A stretch of DNA of 18,016 nt from Dehalococcoidia bacterium (GCA_030745285.1 JASLOV010000259.1:1-18016); one strand, 5' to 3'. Counted from the first letter of the stretch, positions 7,448 through 15,174 are shown. The notes: a model not told the origin generated them from the sequence alone. Translations and numbers: made by a program.

Positions 7448-8371
7448 GTGGCCCAGGCTGCCGACAGCTATGCGGAGCTAGTACTCCGTCAGAAGGCACG
7501 CCCGTTGTGGGTGCGTGTGCTGACTGCGAGCGGGACGTTCGTCTACCGCAAGCCGATGGGCGCCTTCGGGTCGCTGCTGGTGATCTTCTTCATCACCCTC
7601 GCGATCTTCGCCCCGATGATCTCGCCCTACGAAGTTGGTCGCATCGACCTCCGCAACTCCCTGGCCGGCCCGTCGGCCGACTACTGGCTGGGCACGGACG
7701 ATGTCGGACATGACGTGCTGACGCGCCTGATCTGGGGCGCGCGACTGTCGGTCTCGATCGGCTTCGGCGCCGTGCTGGCCAGCACCATCGTCGCCACCAT
7801 GCTCGGCGTCTTCAGCGCCTACTCCGGCGGCTGGGTCGACATGGCCATCGGCCGCTTCATCGACGCCTGGATTGCCCTGCCGGACCTGATCATCCTGATC
7901 ACCATCCTCGGGATCGTGCGGCGGACAGAGGTCAACCTCACCTGGGCGATGGTGGTCGCGCTCGCCCTATCGAGATATGCGGGGGTCACCAGGATCTATC
8001 GATCCGCGGTGATCGAGCTGCGCAACCGGCCCTACGTCGAGGCCGCCGAGGCCTCCGGCGCGAACATGGTGAGGGTGATGCGCAGCCACATCTTCCCCAA
8101 CGTGCTGCCGCTGATCATCGTCACCTCGACCACTGCCGTGCCACTCGCCATCCTCGCCGAGGCGAGCCTGAGCTTCCTCGGCTTTGGCCCGGCCGGTGAG
8201 CCGTCGTGGGGTCAGATGCTGAGCGTCGACGGCCGCGAGTTCTTCCGCAAGCAGCCGATGCTTGCCCTGGCGCCGGGGGCTGCCATCGGCCTCTCGGTCT
8301 TCGGCTTCAACATGTTCGGCGATGCGTTGCGCGACATCCTTGACCCGCGGCTCCGGGGCGAGGGTCGCTAG
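7448..8371 (+). CDS. ABC transporter permease, DppC/OppC-like (copy 2)
   Basis: This 307-residue protein is a paralogue of the preceding permease, with about 35 differences by eye (roughly 89% identity) and no gaps. All DppC signatures are kept, including YWLGTDDVGHDVLTRLIWGA and a C-terminal GDALRDILDPRLRG. The start is GTG with AGGAG at 7437-7441; copy 1 uses ATG. Most substitutions are conservative (V/I/L/M, S/A/T). Less conservative ones are G146D in a membrane region, P179G, E193N and G206N. The last two are in or near the cytoplasmic EAA loop that contacts the ATPase. It may replace copy 1 in an alternative DppB/DppC pair. Intactness and the conservative pattern argue that it is functional. 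Confidence 0.95.
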   Translation: MAQAADSYAELVLRQKARPLWVRVLTASGTFVYRKPMGAFGSLLVIFFITLAIFAPMISPYEVGRIDLRNSLAGPSADYWLGTDDVGHDVLTRLIWGARLSVSIGFGAVLASTIVATMLGVFSAYSGGWVDMAIGRFIDAWIALPDLIILITILGIVRRTEVNLTWAMVVALALSRYAGVTRIYRSAVIELRNRPYVEAAEASGANMVRVMRSHIFPNVLPLIIVTSTTAVPLAILAEASLSFLGFGPAGEPSWGQMLSVDGREFFRKQPMLALAPGAAIGLSVFGFNMFGDALRDILDPRLRGEGR

Positions 8372-8414
8372 CAGGGCACGCGCTGCTCCGGTCGAGCTTC
8401 ACCGGGACAAGACT

Positions 8415-8438
8415 GCGGGCTGCCTTCCGGCGGCCCGC
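8415..8438 (+). terminator. Stem-loop after the second DppC-like gene
   Basis: GCGGGCTGCC (8415-8424) pairs with GGCGGCCCGC (8429-8438), 10 bp with one G-U pair and a TTCC loop. It is the diverged counterpart of the hairpin at 7407-7434 and probably marks the end of the permease transcript, although no U-tract follows. Confidence 0.45.
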
Positions 8439-8444
8439 TATAGT
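8439..8444 (+). promoter_or_regulatory. Candidate -10 box for the SDR gene
   Basis: TATAGT directly follows the terminator-like hairpin, about 70 nt before the SDR start codon. No -35 match was found. It is suggested by position and by similarity to the other -10-like boxes here. Confidence 0.25.
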
Positions 8445-8514
8445 GTGACGCGCCTGTTCGCGATGGCGATTCGGGCCAACAACGACGACTCGGTGCTGCG
8501 GAGCGGGGGGTGAG

Positions 8515-9315
8515 ATGAGCGGGCGGGTTGCGGGCAAGGTCGCGATCATCGTGGGCGGGGGACAGACGCCCGGCGAGACCATCGGCAACGGCCGGGCGAC
8601 GGCCCTCCTGCTTGCGCAGGAGGGTGCCCGCGTCTTCGTCGCCGACCGCGACCTCGAGTCGGCCGAGGATACGGCCGACCTGATCCGCAAGGCAGGCGGT
8701 GAAGCCACCGCCTGCCTCGTCGACGTGGTCGAGGAGGAGCAGGTGGAGGCGATGGTGGGGGCCTGCATCGCCACGTACGGGGCGATCGACATCCTCCACA
8801 ACAACGTCGGCGCTAGCCTCGCCCTCGGCGACGCCCTCGCGACGGAGCTCAGCGTGGAGGCGTTCGACCGCATCATCGCCGTCAACCTGCGAGGAATGTG
8901 GCTGGCATCGAAGCATGCGCTGCCGCAGATGCGGAAGCAGGAGGGCGGGTCGATCATCAACATCTCTTCGATGGCCGCACGCTCCGCTTACCCGTACCTC
9001 GGCTACAAGACCACCAAGGTCGCGGTGGTCGGACTGACCGAGAACCTGGCCGCCTACCACGCCGACGCCGGCGTGCGCGTGAACGCCATCCTGCCGGGCC
9101 TGATGAACACGCCGATGGCGATCGAGCCGCGCGTGGCGGCCGGCGCCGATCGAGCGGAGCTGACGGCGCAGCGGGATTCCCAGGTGTTGCTCGGCCGCAA
9201 GATGGGTACGGGTTGGGACATCGCGCGGGCCTCGCTCTTCCTGCACTCCGACGAGGCGAGCTTCATCACCGGCATCTCACTGGCCGTCGATGGGGGCAGT
9301 GGTCTGCGCCGCTGA
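8515..9315 (+). CDS. SDR-family NAD(P)-dependent oxidoreductase
   Basis: This 266-residue cytoplasmic enzyme has classical SDR length. The catalytic tetrad is readable: Asn124 (VNLRG), Ser151/152 (NISS), Tyr164 and Lys168 (YKTTK). The NNVG motif (96-99) and Asp70 are present. Asp44 at the end of the second strand (VFVADRD) favours NAD(H) over NADP(H). The cofactor loop is unusual: instead of TG-x3-G-x-G it reads GGGQTPGETIGNGRAT (14-29), about four residues longer, before a normal helix. The C-terminus VDGGSGLRR is typical. Likely chemistry is alcohol/ketone interconversion; the substrate is unknown. The ATG follows GGGGGGTGAG. It is on the same strand as the transporter but separated by a hairpin, so it may have its own promoter. 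Confidence 0.95.
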   Translation: MSGRVAGKVAIIVGGGQTPGETIGNGRATALLLAQEGARVFVADRDLESAEDTADLIRKAGGEATACLVDVVEEEQVEAMVGACIATYGAIDILHNNVGASLALGDALATELSVEAFDRIIAVNLRGMWLASKHALPQMRKQEGGSIINISSMAARSAYPYLGYKTTKVAVVGLTENLAAYHADAGVRVNAILPGLMNTPMAIEPRVAAGADRAELTAQRDSQVLLGRKMGTGWDIARASLFLHSDEASFITGISLAVDGGSGLRR

Positions 9316-9582
9316 CCGGGCGCGCAGTCTGCCGGTCCCGGCCCCGGCCTGGCCCGGCCTCGCCGGGCGGGCCGTCCCGGCTCGACGGATTCGAGTTTGG
9401 ATCGGTCGCGGGACACCGGCTGACGTGGGGTGAACGACCGGCCCGGCGCAGAGCGGGTGGCGGAGGTTGAAGCGCACGAGGTAGTCGCGGGCGGTGTCGA
9501 GCTCGAAGTCGTCGCGGACCTGCTCCAGCAGCGCGTTCGTGTCGATCTGTTCGGTCAGCTCCACAGAGACGCCGAAGAACAT
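9277..9582 (-). CDS. Short unrecognised ORF, 3' part possibly decayed
   Basis: This is a 101-residue frame that I do not recognise. The first 45 or so residues (starting MFFGVSVELTEQIDTNALL, later ARDYLVRFNLRHP) look like a real protein. Nearly every third codon position is G or C, and TTGGAG precedes the ATG by about 8 nt. It begins 49 bp after the second deacetylase-like gene on the same strand, as a fourth operon member would. After roughly residue 50 the translation becomes Arg/Pro/Ala-rich and runs through a GC palindrome into the converging SDR gene, overlapping its last 39 bp. Either the gene is truncated and reads through into non-coding sequence, or its true end has been lost by frameshift. 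The 316-bp stretch 9316-9631 holds nothing else apart from the palindrome. Confidence 0.35.
   Translation of the reverse strand: MFFGVSVELTEQIDTNALLEQVRDDFELDTARDYLVRFNLRHPLCAGPVVHPTSAGVPRPIQTRIRRAGTARPARPGQAGAGTGRLRARSAAQTTAPIDGQ
9352..9368. terminator. GC palindrome downstream of the SDR gene
   Basis: GCCCGGC (9352-9358) and GCCGGGC (9362-9368) form a perfect 7-bp stem with a 3-nt loop inside a G/C-only tract, 36 bp after the SDR stop and between converging genes. There is no U-tract; it may be a bidirectional terminator. Confidence 0.35.
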
Positions 9583-9631
9583 CCCCGCGACTCCAACCGG
9601 GGACGGTGCCCTGTGGCCCGCTGGCCTGTTG

Positions 9632-10453
9632 TCAGGCGGGCAGGGGGGCGCCCGCCGCCGTCGCGAGGGTGTGCGCGGCGATCTCGCGGCATGTCGCCAC
9701 CCAGACATCGTCTCGCCGTGCGACCGTCTTCAGGAGCGCCTCGATCGGTCCGATGCGAACCGCGCGGCCCGAGCCGTAGTCGCCGCGAGGGTGGAGCGTG
9801 AGGTTGAAGAGCCCACCGGCGCGATGGACGGCGTCGAACTCGTCCTGCCAGGCGCGCTCGACGACGGCGGGGAGGCGGTGCGCGCGGTAGTAGTGGTGGT
9901 CGCTCGCGCCCGCGAACACCGGCAGCTCGACGAGGCGATCGCTGCCCTCCGTCGCCACCACGTACGGCAGATCGTCGTCCGGGAAGCTGCTCTCGTACTC
10001 GTAGCCGCGTTCTGCCAGCAGCGAGCGTGTCTCGGCCGACATCAGCCCGTCGGGAGCGCGCCAGCCGGCCGGTCGCTGCCCGAAGGCGCGCTCGAAGCCC
10101 TGCTCGCTGCGTTTGAGCACGTCCCGCTGCTGCTCGATGTCCAGCGCGCTGAAGTCCTCGTGATGGTAGCCGTGGCCGGCGACCTCGTGACCGCCGGCGA
10201 CGACCCGCTCGGCGACGTCCGGGTGGCGCTCGGCGTCCCAGGCGGGGATGAAGAAGGTGGCGGCCACACCGCTACGCTCGAACAGGTCGAGCAGGCGGTG
10301 GACGCCGACCTGCGCGCCGTAGCGACCGTAGCTGAAACGCCCCCATTGCGGTGCGTCAGGATCAGCGGTGCGCTCCACGCTCTCGCCGTCGAAGTTGACG
10401 GTGACCGCGACGGCGCTGCGTGCGCCGTCCGGCCAGCGGACGTCCGCCGTCAT
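9632..10453 (-). CDS. Polysaccharide-deacetylase-fold hydrolase, PuuE/HpPgdA-like (second copy)
   Basis: This 273-residue protein has a NodB-type domain of the allantoinase PuuE / H. pylori PgdA group. That group also contains imidases and other amide hydrolases, so action on polysaccharide should not be assumed. Metal-site elements are the FDGE motif with Asp22 and HGYHHE with His94 and His98; GWRAP and LTLHPRGDYG match later family motifs. The usual Asp-x-Asp of motif 1 reads Asn20-Phe-Asp22, so the position normally given to the catalytic base is Asn. The true start is the ATG at 10453, which overlaps the upstream gene's stop by 4 bp (ATGA). The frame extends 20 codons further but into Arg/Pro-rich sequence inside that gene. 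No signal peptide is visible, so it is probably cytoplasmic. Confidence 0.9.
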   Translation of the reverse strand: MTADVRWPDGARSAVAVTVNFDGESVERTADPDAPQWGRFSYGRYGAQVGVHRLLDLFERSGVAATFFIPAWDAERHPDVAERVVAGGHEVAGHGYHHEDFSALDIEQQRDVLKRSEQGFERAFGQRPAGWRAPDGLMSAETRSLLAERGYEYESSFPDDDLPYVVATEGSDRLVELPVFAGASDHHYYRAHRLPAVVERAWQDEFDAVHRAGGLFNLTLHPRGDYGSGRAVRIGPIEALLKTVARRDDVWVATCREIAAHTLATAAGAPLPA

Positions 10454-11310
10454 GGCCGGCCGCCGATGCGGGCGGGCGGGTCGAGGAAGCCGTGGTCGGC
10501 TTCGAGGCACCATCGCGCCAGCTCGTCGAAGCGCGTGAAGTGCACGCCGTCGTGGGCGCGGATGTGCGTCAGCAACTCGTCGACGACGTGCGCCCGCGCC
10601 GGGGTGCCGGTGCCGAAGCCGGCACGAGGGTGAAAGGTGAGCACGAAGTAGCCCTCGTCCGCGTAGATCGCGTCGAACTCGGCCTTCCAGAGGTCGAGCA
10701 CCTCGTACGGCGCGACGCCCGCCGTCCAGAGCGGCGCGTCGTCCAGGCCGGGACCGAGGGTATTGTTCGGGAACTCGATCATCTCGGTGGACGGCTCGCC
10801 CTCGACCACGGTGGGGTAGGGACGCTCGTAGTCCTTGTCGCTGCTCTCGTAGATGTAGCCCAGCCGCCGCAGCACCGATGTCGTCCAGTGGGTCTTGCGC
10901 CCGCTGGGGCTGCGCCAGCCGACGGGTGGCGTCCCGGTGACGTCCGAGAGAATGGCGTGCGAGCGTTCCAGCAGCTCCTGCTCCTCTTCGCGCCCCAGCA
11001 CGCCGCTCTCGTGCGTGTAGCCGTGCGCGCCGACCTCGTGACCGGCTGCGATCAGCTCGCGCACGCCGTTCGCGTGCTGCTCGGCGTCGTAGCCGGGTAC
11101 GAAGAAGGTGGCGGCGATCTCGTGCCGCCCGAAGATATCGAGCATGCGATGGACGCCGCGCCGCGCGGAATACCCGCCGGCCGCGCGGATCCCGACCGGT
11201 TCGAGGTCGCGGCCGACCTCGAGGCTATGGCCGTCCCAGTCGACGGTGATCGCCGCGATGCACTTCGCACCGTCAGGCCACTGCGGTCGCTCGTCGGATG
11301 CGGGCGGCAC
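10450..11310 (-). CDS. Polysaccharide-deacetylase-fold hydrolase, PuuE/HpPgdA-like (first copy)
   Basis: This 286-residue metal-dependent hydrolase is of the same subfamily as the gene that follows it. Motif 1 is complete (VDWDGHS, Asp24 and Asp26). Motif 2 is GHEVGAHGYTHE with His96 and His100 as probable metal ligands. Motif 3 is GWRSPSG and the later His motif is LTFHPRAGFG. No signal peptide or membrane segment is seen, which fits a cytoplasmic small-molecule amidohydrolase better than a cell-wall enzyme. The start is GTG at 11310, 9 bp after the C45-like gene, with only a weak ribosome-binding site. Translational coupling is likely. The two copies share layout but differ throughout, so they are old paralogues and may form a hetero-oligomer or act on successive substrates. 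Confidence 0.92.
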   Translation of the reverse strand: MPPASDERPQWPDGAKCIAAITVDWDGHSLEVGRDLEPVGIRAAGGYSARRGVHRMLDIFGRHEIAATFFVPGYDAEQHANGVRELIAAGHEVGAHGYTHESGVLGREEEQELLERSHAILSDVTGTPPVGWRSPSGRKTHWTTSVLRRLGYIYESSDKDYERPYPTVVEGEPSTEMIEFPNNTLGPGLDDAPLWTAGVAPYEVLDLWKAEFDAIYADEGYFVLTFHPRAGFGTGTPARAHVVDELLTHIRAHDGVHFTRFDELARWCLEADHGFLDPPARIGGRP

Positions 11311-11319
11311 GCCGGGCGA

Positions 11320-12480
11320 CTAGGCGGGCGTCGCGACGGCGGGGGCCGCCGCGCCCGCGGTGGCCGCGGACTGGGTCGAGCCCGGCACCGTCACGGCGCG
11401 GTACTCGTTGCTGCAGGGTGGGCCGCTGGCGACGTAGACCGTGCGCTCGGCGACGTCCATCACGATCGAGGCGATGCTGGCCGTTCCAGCGTTGCCGCGC
11501 TCGGCGTCGACGTGGCGGCAGATCGAGAGCGGGTAGCCGGCGTGGTCGCGCAGCGCTTCCTGGATGTCCTCGACGGTGAGGGCGCCCGCCTTCGATTCAA
11601 GAAGGTCACGGGCCCGACGGTGACGGTAGAGCGTGTCGCCGCCGGTCGCGCAGTCGATCCCCTGCACCTGCGCCGCCACGGCGAGGAAGTGGTTGGAGTG
11701 GGTGAGCAGGCCGTTCTCCGGGTAGACGGGGTAGACCTGCTCCGGCGAGGCCTCGAAGTTGATGATCACGCCGGACTCGTGCGCGATCACGTAGTTGGTG
11801 GAGGCGGCACGGTCGGCGTCGAGCACCGCCCGCAGCGCGGCGTCGAGGCTGCGCGAGTTGAAGACACGGCGGCGCACGATCGGGACGGGAATGCCCGCCG
11901 TCTGGCCGTCCTTCGTGGAGTTGAGCAGGTTGCCGGTGACGGCGATGCCGTCCTCGTTCAGCCCGTCCCGGCCGACCATCCCGGCCTCCACCACCATCAC
12001 GAAGTTCGGTCCCTCGTCGACCTCGGCGCGCACGACGATCACCGAGTCCTGGCAGGCGGCGGTCCAGTCCCAGTTCTTGCCCAGCAGCGTCTTGCCGCCG
12101 GCGCTGCCGTTCGGCGGCACGCCGACCGTCGTGCACTCGTGCGCGTCCTCGTGGGCCTGCCCGCGCTCGCGGTTGCGAGCGCCGAAGAGGATCTCGGTGC
12201 GGCAGTTGACCGCCACGATCTCGTCGAGCGTGAAGCCGGCGCCGTCGGCGATGCCCCGCAGCTCTGTGTGGATGTCCGGGTCGAGCGCCTCGATCGAGGC
12301 GCCGAAGCCGCGGCCGTGCTCGACCGCCTCGTCCCACTGCAGGCCGGCGGTGCGCGCAAAACGGTCACGGTAGATCTCGATGCTCTGCGCGACGCGGTCG
12401 CGTGCCTGTTCGCCATGCTGACGCCCGCGCTCGTAGGGGGAGCCGCCGACCTCGATCACCGGGTAGTGGGCAGCGGCCAT
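11320..12480 (-). CDS. C45 family peptidase / acyl-CoA:6-APA acyltransferase-like Ntn hydrolase
   Basis: This 386-residue protein resembles isopenicillin-N acyltransferase and related Ntn hydrolases, which cut themselves before a Cys and then hydrolyse or transfer amide-linked acyl groups. The likely nucleophile is Cys116 in HECTTVGV. It is followed by GKNWDWT (about 132), AGMVGRDGLNEDGIAVTGN (about 167-185) and a FLAVAAQVQGIDCATGGD region. The N-terminal GSPYERGRQHGEQAR segment is typical. The ATG at 12480 has AAGGAG at 6-nt spacing; a longer frame upstream adds unlikely residues. The C-terminal 30 residues are Ala/Thr-rich. It leads an operon with two deacetylase-fold hydrolases, suggesting stepwise breakdown of an amide-containing compound. 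Confidence 0.9.
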   Translation of the reverse strand: MAAAHYPVIEVGGSPYERGRQHGEQARDRVAQSIEIYRDRFARTAGLQWDEAVEHGRGFGASIEALDPDIHTELRGIADGAGFTLDEIVAVNCRTEILFGARNRERGQAHEDAHECTTVGVPPNGSAGGKTLLGKNWDWTAACQDSVIVVRAEVDEGPNFVMVVEAGMVGRDGLNEDGIAVTGNLLNSTKDGQTAGIPVPIVRRRVFNSRSLDAALRAVLDADRAASTNYVIAHESGVIINFEASPEQVYPVYPENGLLTHSNHFLAVAAQVQGIDCATGGDTLYRHRRARDLLESKAGALTVEDIQEALRDHAGYPLSICRHVDAERGNAGTASIASIVMDVAERTVYVASGPPCSNEYRAVTVPGSTQSAATAGAAAPAVATPA

Positions 12481-12516
12481 TGCAAGCTCCTTCTTGCCGC
12501 ACGATGCGACGCCCGC

Positions 12517-12522
12517 ATCATA
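12517..12522 (-). promoter_or_regulatory. Candidate -10 box for the C45-led operon
   Basis: On the minus strand the context is GCGTTATGATGCG with TATGAT as -10 box, 36 nt before the start codon. The spacing leaves room for the visible AAGGAG. No -35 box was recognised. A TATCAT (12541-12546) on the plus strand may serve the divergent CoA-transferase gene. Confidence 0.35.
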
Positions 12523-12616
12523 ACGCCCGCGTTGCGCCGGTATCATGCCGCCGCGCCCGCGGAGCGCTCGGGGCCTCGACACGAGACTCCCGGTGTTGGA
12601 GTCTGGGCAATCTGTC

Positions 12617-15115
12617 ATGCTGCGCGGCGAGGATCAGGGGGGCGTACCGATCACACGACGGTTCGAAGGCATTCGCGTGATCGATCTGTCCGACCGCCTC
12701 TCCGGTGCGTTCGCATCGCGCCTCTTCGGTGACTACGGCGCGGACGTCGTGCTCGCCGAACCACCTGAGGGTCACCCGCTCCGCCACGAATCCCCGTTCC
12801 TCGATGACCGGCCGGGCGCCGAACGCTCGACGCTGCATGCCTACGCGAACTGGAACAAGCGCTCGCTAGTTGTCGAGGAGCAGGAGCGACTGGCCGAACT
12901 GGTCGCGGCGGCCGATGTCGTCGTCACCACCGCCGTTACGCTCGATGCAGCGCAGAGCGCGGCGCTGGAGCGACTGGCTCCGGACGCCGTCCGCCTCTCG
13001 ATCACCGCGCATGGCCTCGACGGCCCGCTGGCGGGCCGGCCGGGCAACAACCTCACCGCCAGCGCTCGCTCCGGCTGGGCGTACGTCAACGGCTACGCCG
13101 GGGAGCCGCCGCTGCAGATGCCCCACAGCCAGAACGGCTACGTCGGTGGCCTGGCCGGCTTCGTCGCGGCCTCCGCCGCGCTGTTGCGCCGCGACCAGGG
13201 CGACGCGCACGAGGTCGTCGACGTCAGCGAGGTGGAGGCATTCGCGCTCACCGTCCACCCGTGGGGCATCGCCGCCATCTACTACGACACCGGGGGCAGC
13301 CGGGGCCCGGCCGGGGGCCGTAACCGCGGCGACCCGGGCCCGCTCTACCAGGCGTCCGGCGGGCAGATCAATTTCGGCTTCGGCGACTGGCACAACTGGC
13401 GGGAGGCGATGCGCCTCTTCGATCTGCCGGAACTCGGCGATCGCGAAGACCTCATTCCCGACATCGGCCGCCACTCGCAGGATATGTCGGCCGTCGTCGC
13501 CAGCGTTGCTCGCGAGGTCGCCGCGATCGAGCGCTGGCCGCTCTTCCACGCGCTCGCCGAGCTACGCTGCATCTCCGGGGTCGTGCAGGACATTGATGAC
13601 ATCGTCAACGACCAGCAGCTCGACGCCCGCGACTTCCTCGTGGAGACCGAGATCGAGGGCCGCCCCGTCCACGCGGCGGGCGCGCCGGGGAAGCTCTCCC
13701 CTTCGCCGTGGGATCTGGCCCGACCCGCCCCGCGGCTCGGGCAGCACGAGCGCGAACTGCGCTCCGAGCCGGCGCGGCACGCTCGAGCGTTCGCGGGAGT
13801 CCCCGCCTCCGCAGCGGCGCTGGCGGAGGGCCCGCTCAGCGGGGTGCGGGTGCTGAGCTTCTGCCAGGCATGGGCGGGCACCTTCGGCACGGAGTTGCTC
13901 GCGCTGCTCGGCGCCGATGTCGTCCAGATCGAGACGCTCTACCGTGCCGACGTCTGGCGGCGTACCGGCCCGTCCGTGCCGGCCAGGCTGGCCGACCCGT
14001 CGCGCAGGCAGCACACCCTCAACACCCAGGGGCTCTACAACTCCGTCAACCTGAACAAGCGCGCGATCACGCTCGACCTGGCGCAGGACCGCGGCCGCGA
14101 GATCTTCTGGGAGCTCGTGCCGCGCTTCGACATCCTCACGGAGAACTTCCGTCCCAGCGTCCTGCCCAACTGGGGCGTCACGCTGGAGACGCTGAACGAG
14201 CTGCGACCGGGCATTGTCCTCGCCTCGATCTCCGCCTTTGGTACGAAGGGTCCGTACCACACCTATCCCGGCAACGGCGCCACGACCGAACCGATGTCCG
14301 GCTTCTCCTCGCTCCACGGCTACGAGGGTGACCCCGGCATGAACAGCGGCGGGCTCTACACGGACCCGATTGCCGCCTACTGCTTCGCCGCCTCCGTGAT
14401 CAGCGCCCTCCACCAGCGCGATCGCACCGGGGAGCCCCAGCGCGTCGACGTCGCCATGCTCGAGGCGATGGCCGTGATCTGCGGGGACGCCATCGTTGAG
14501 TACGACGCCACCGGCCGCGTCCCCCGCCCGGCCGGGAACCGCCACCCGCGGATCGCGCCGCACAACATGTACGAGGCACGCGACGGTGAGTGGCTCGCCC
14601 TCGCGGCGGAGACGGAGCAGGCATGGCGGGCGCTGGTCGCGCACATTGGCCGGTCGGAGCTGGGCGACGACCCGCGGTTCGCGACGATGGCCGCCCGCAA
14701 GGCCAACGAGGCCGCGCTCGACGAACATCTGGCCGCCTGGAGCGCAACACAGGACGCGTTCGAGGCCGAGTCGGCGCTCGGCGCGATCGGCCTCAGCATC
14801 GCCCGCGTCGTGCCGCTCTACGAGCTCTACAGCCGGCCGGACCCCAACCTCGTGGCTCGTGGCTTCATCGGCCCGATCGACCACGCCGAGACCGGGGTCA
14901 CCCTGCTCCCCGGCCGTCCCTGGAAGCTCTCCGCCGCCCCCGGCGCGCCGCTGCGCCCGGCGCCCGGCGTCGGCGAGCACAGCCGCGAGGTGCTGCGCGA
15001 GGAACTCGGCATCACCGACGACGAGTACTCTTCACTCGTCGCAGCCGGCATCGCCGGCACGCTGTACGACAGCCCGGCATCCGCACAGACGAGATCCGGA
15101 TACGCAAGGTCCTGA
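12617..15115 (+). CDS. Two-domain (tandem fusion) CaiB/BaiF CoA-transferase
   Basis: At 832 residues this is twice the family length and contains two complete family III domains. Domain 1 (about 17-385) opens with FEGIRVIDLSDRLSGAFA and GADVVLAEPP. Domain 2 (about 406-805) opens with LSGVRVLSFCQAWAGTFG and GADVVQIET, joined by an Ala-rich linker (about 380-405). Domain 2 keeps the catalytic Asp (Asp583 in LYTDPIAAY). In domain 1 the same place reads HSQNGYVGGL, putting Gly174 at the Asp position. The enzyme may be a single-chain equivalent of a catalytic/non-catalytic dimer. I chose the ATG at 12617; an in-frame ATG at 12545 adds 24 Arg/Pro-rich residues. The upstream region is shared with the divergent C45-led operon. 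It converges on a second fusion gene 59 bp beyond its stop. Confidence 0.92.
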   Translation: MLRGEDQGGVPITRRFEGIRVIDLSDRLSGAFASRLFGDYGADVVLAEPPEGHPLRHESPFLDDRPGAERSTLHAYANWNKRSLVVEEQERLAELVAAADVVVTTAVTLDAAQSAALERLAPDAVRLSITAHGLDGPLAGRPGNNLTASARSGWAYVNGYAGEPPLQMPHSQNGYVGGLAGFVAASAALLRRDQGDAHEVVDVSEVEAFALTVHPWGIAAIYYDTGGSRGPAGGRNRGDPGPLYQASGGQINFGFGDWHNWREAMRLFDLPELGDREDLIPDIGRHSQDMSAVVASVAREVAAIERWPLFHALAELRCISGVVQDIDDIVNDQQLDARDFLVETEIEGRPVHAAGAPGKLSPSPWDLARPAPRLGQHERELRSEPARHARAFAGVPASAAALAEGPLSGVRVLSFCQAWAGTFGTELLALLGADVVQIETLYRADVWRRTGPSVPARLADPSRRQHTLNTQGLYNSVNLNKRAITLDLAQDRGREIFWELVPRFDILTENFRPSVLPNWGVTLETLNELRPGIVLASISAFGTKGPYHTYPGNGATTEPMSGFSSLHGYEGDPGMNSGGLYTDPIAAYCFAASVISALHQRDRTGEPQRVDVAMLEAMAVICGDAIVEYDATGRVPRPAGNRHPRIAPHNMYEARDGEWLALAAETEQAWRALVAHIGRSELGDDPRFATMAARKANEAALDEHLAAWSATQDAFEAESALGAIGLSIARVVPLYELYSRPDPNLVARGFIGPIDHAETGVTLLPGRPWKLSAAPGAPLRPAPGVGEHSREVLREELGITDDEYSSLVAAGIAGTLYDSPASAQTRSGYARS

Positions 15116-15174
15116 CCCACGAAGTCGTGAGAGCGTTCAAGGTCGATGAGCACGGCCGGTGACCGCGAGAGACG

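Larger units (their letters stand above)
7434..8438 (+). repeat. Tandem duplication, copy B (DppC-like gene plus trailing hairpin)
   Basis: Copy B repeats copy A from GCTAGGAG through the gene and into a trailing segment where CACCGGGAC and GGGCTGCC recur before a stem-loop. After the stop codon the copies diverge, with about 14 bp extra in copy B. Near the 3' end of the gene the two copies are identical over more than 50 bp (around 7210-7265 and 8202-8257). Confidence 0.85.

Noticed and set aside
8463..8513. 16-codon frame ending just before the SDR start
   Set aside because: It has no clear ribosome-binding site and no resemblance to a protein, so it is most likely chance.
12545..12616. 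Earlier ATG for the first CoA-transferase fusion
   Set aside because: The 24 added residues are Arg/Pro-rich and unlike the family N-terminus, and the ATG overlaps a possible -10 box. The ATG at 12617 fits better, though its ribosome-binding site is also weak.
12481..12618. N-terminal extension of the C45-like protein by 46 residues
   Set aside because: The ATG at 12480 has an AAGGAG at correct spacing and begins the family-like sequence. The extension crosses the probable promoter and overlaps the divergent gene's start.
10420..12732. Plus-strand open frame of 770 codons opposite the hydrolase operon
   Set aside because: It is antisense to three genes with clear catalytic motifs and start signals. 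No domain is visible in its translation.
13562..14980. Minus-strand open frame of 472 codons inside the first fusion gene
   Set aside because: It lies entirely antisense to the CoA-transferase fusion and has low-complexity Gly/Arg/Val composition.
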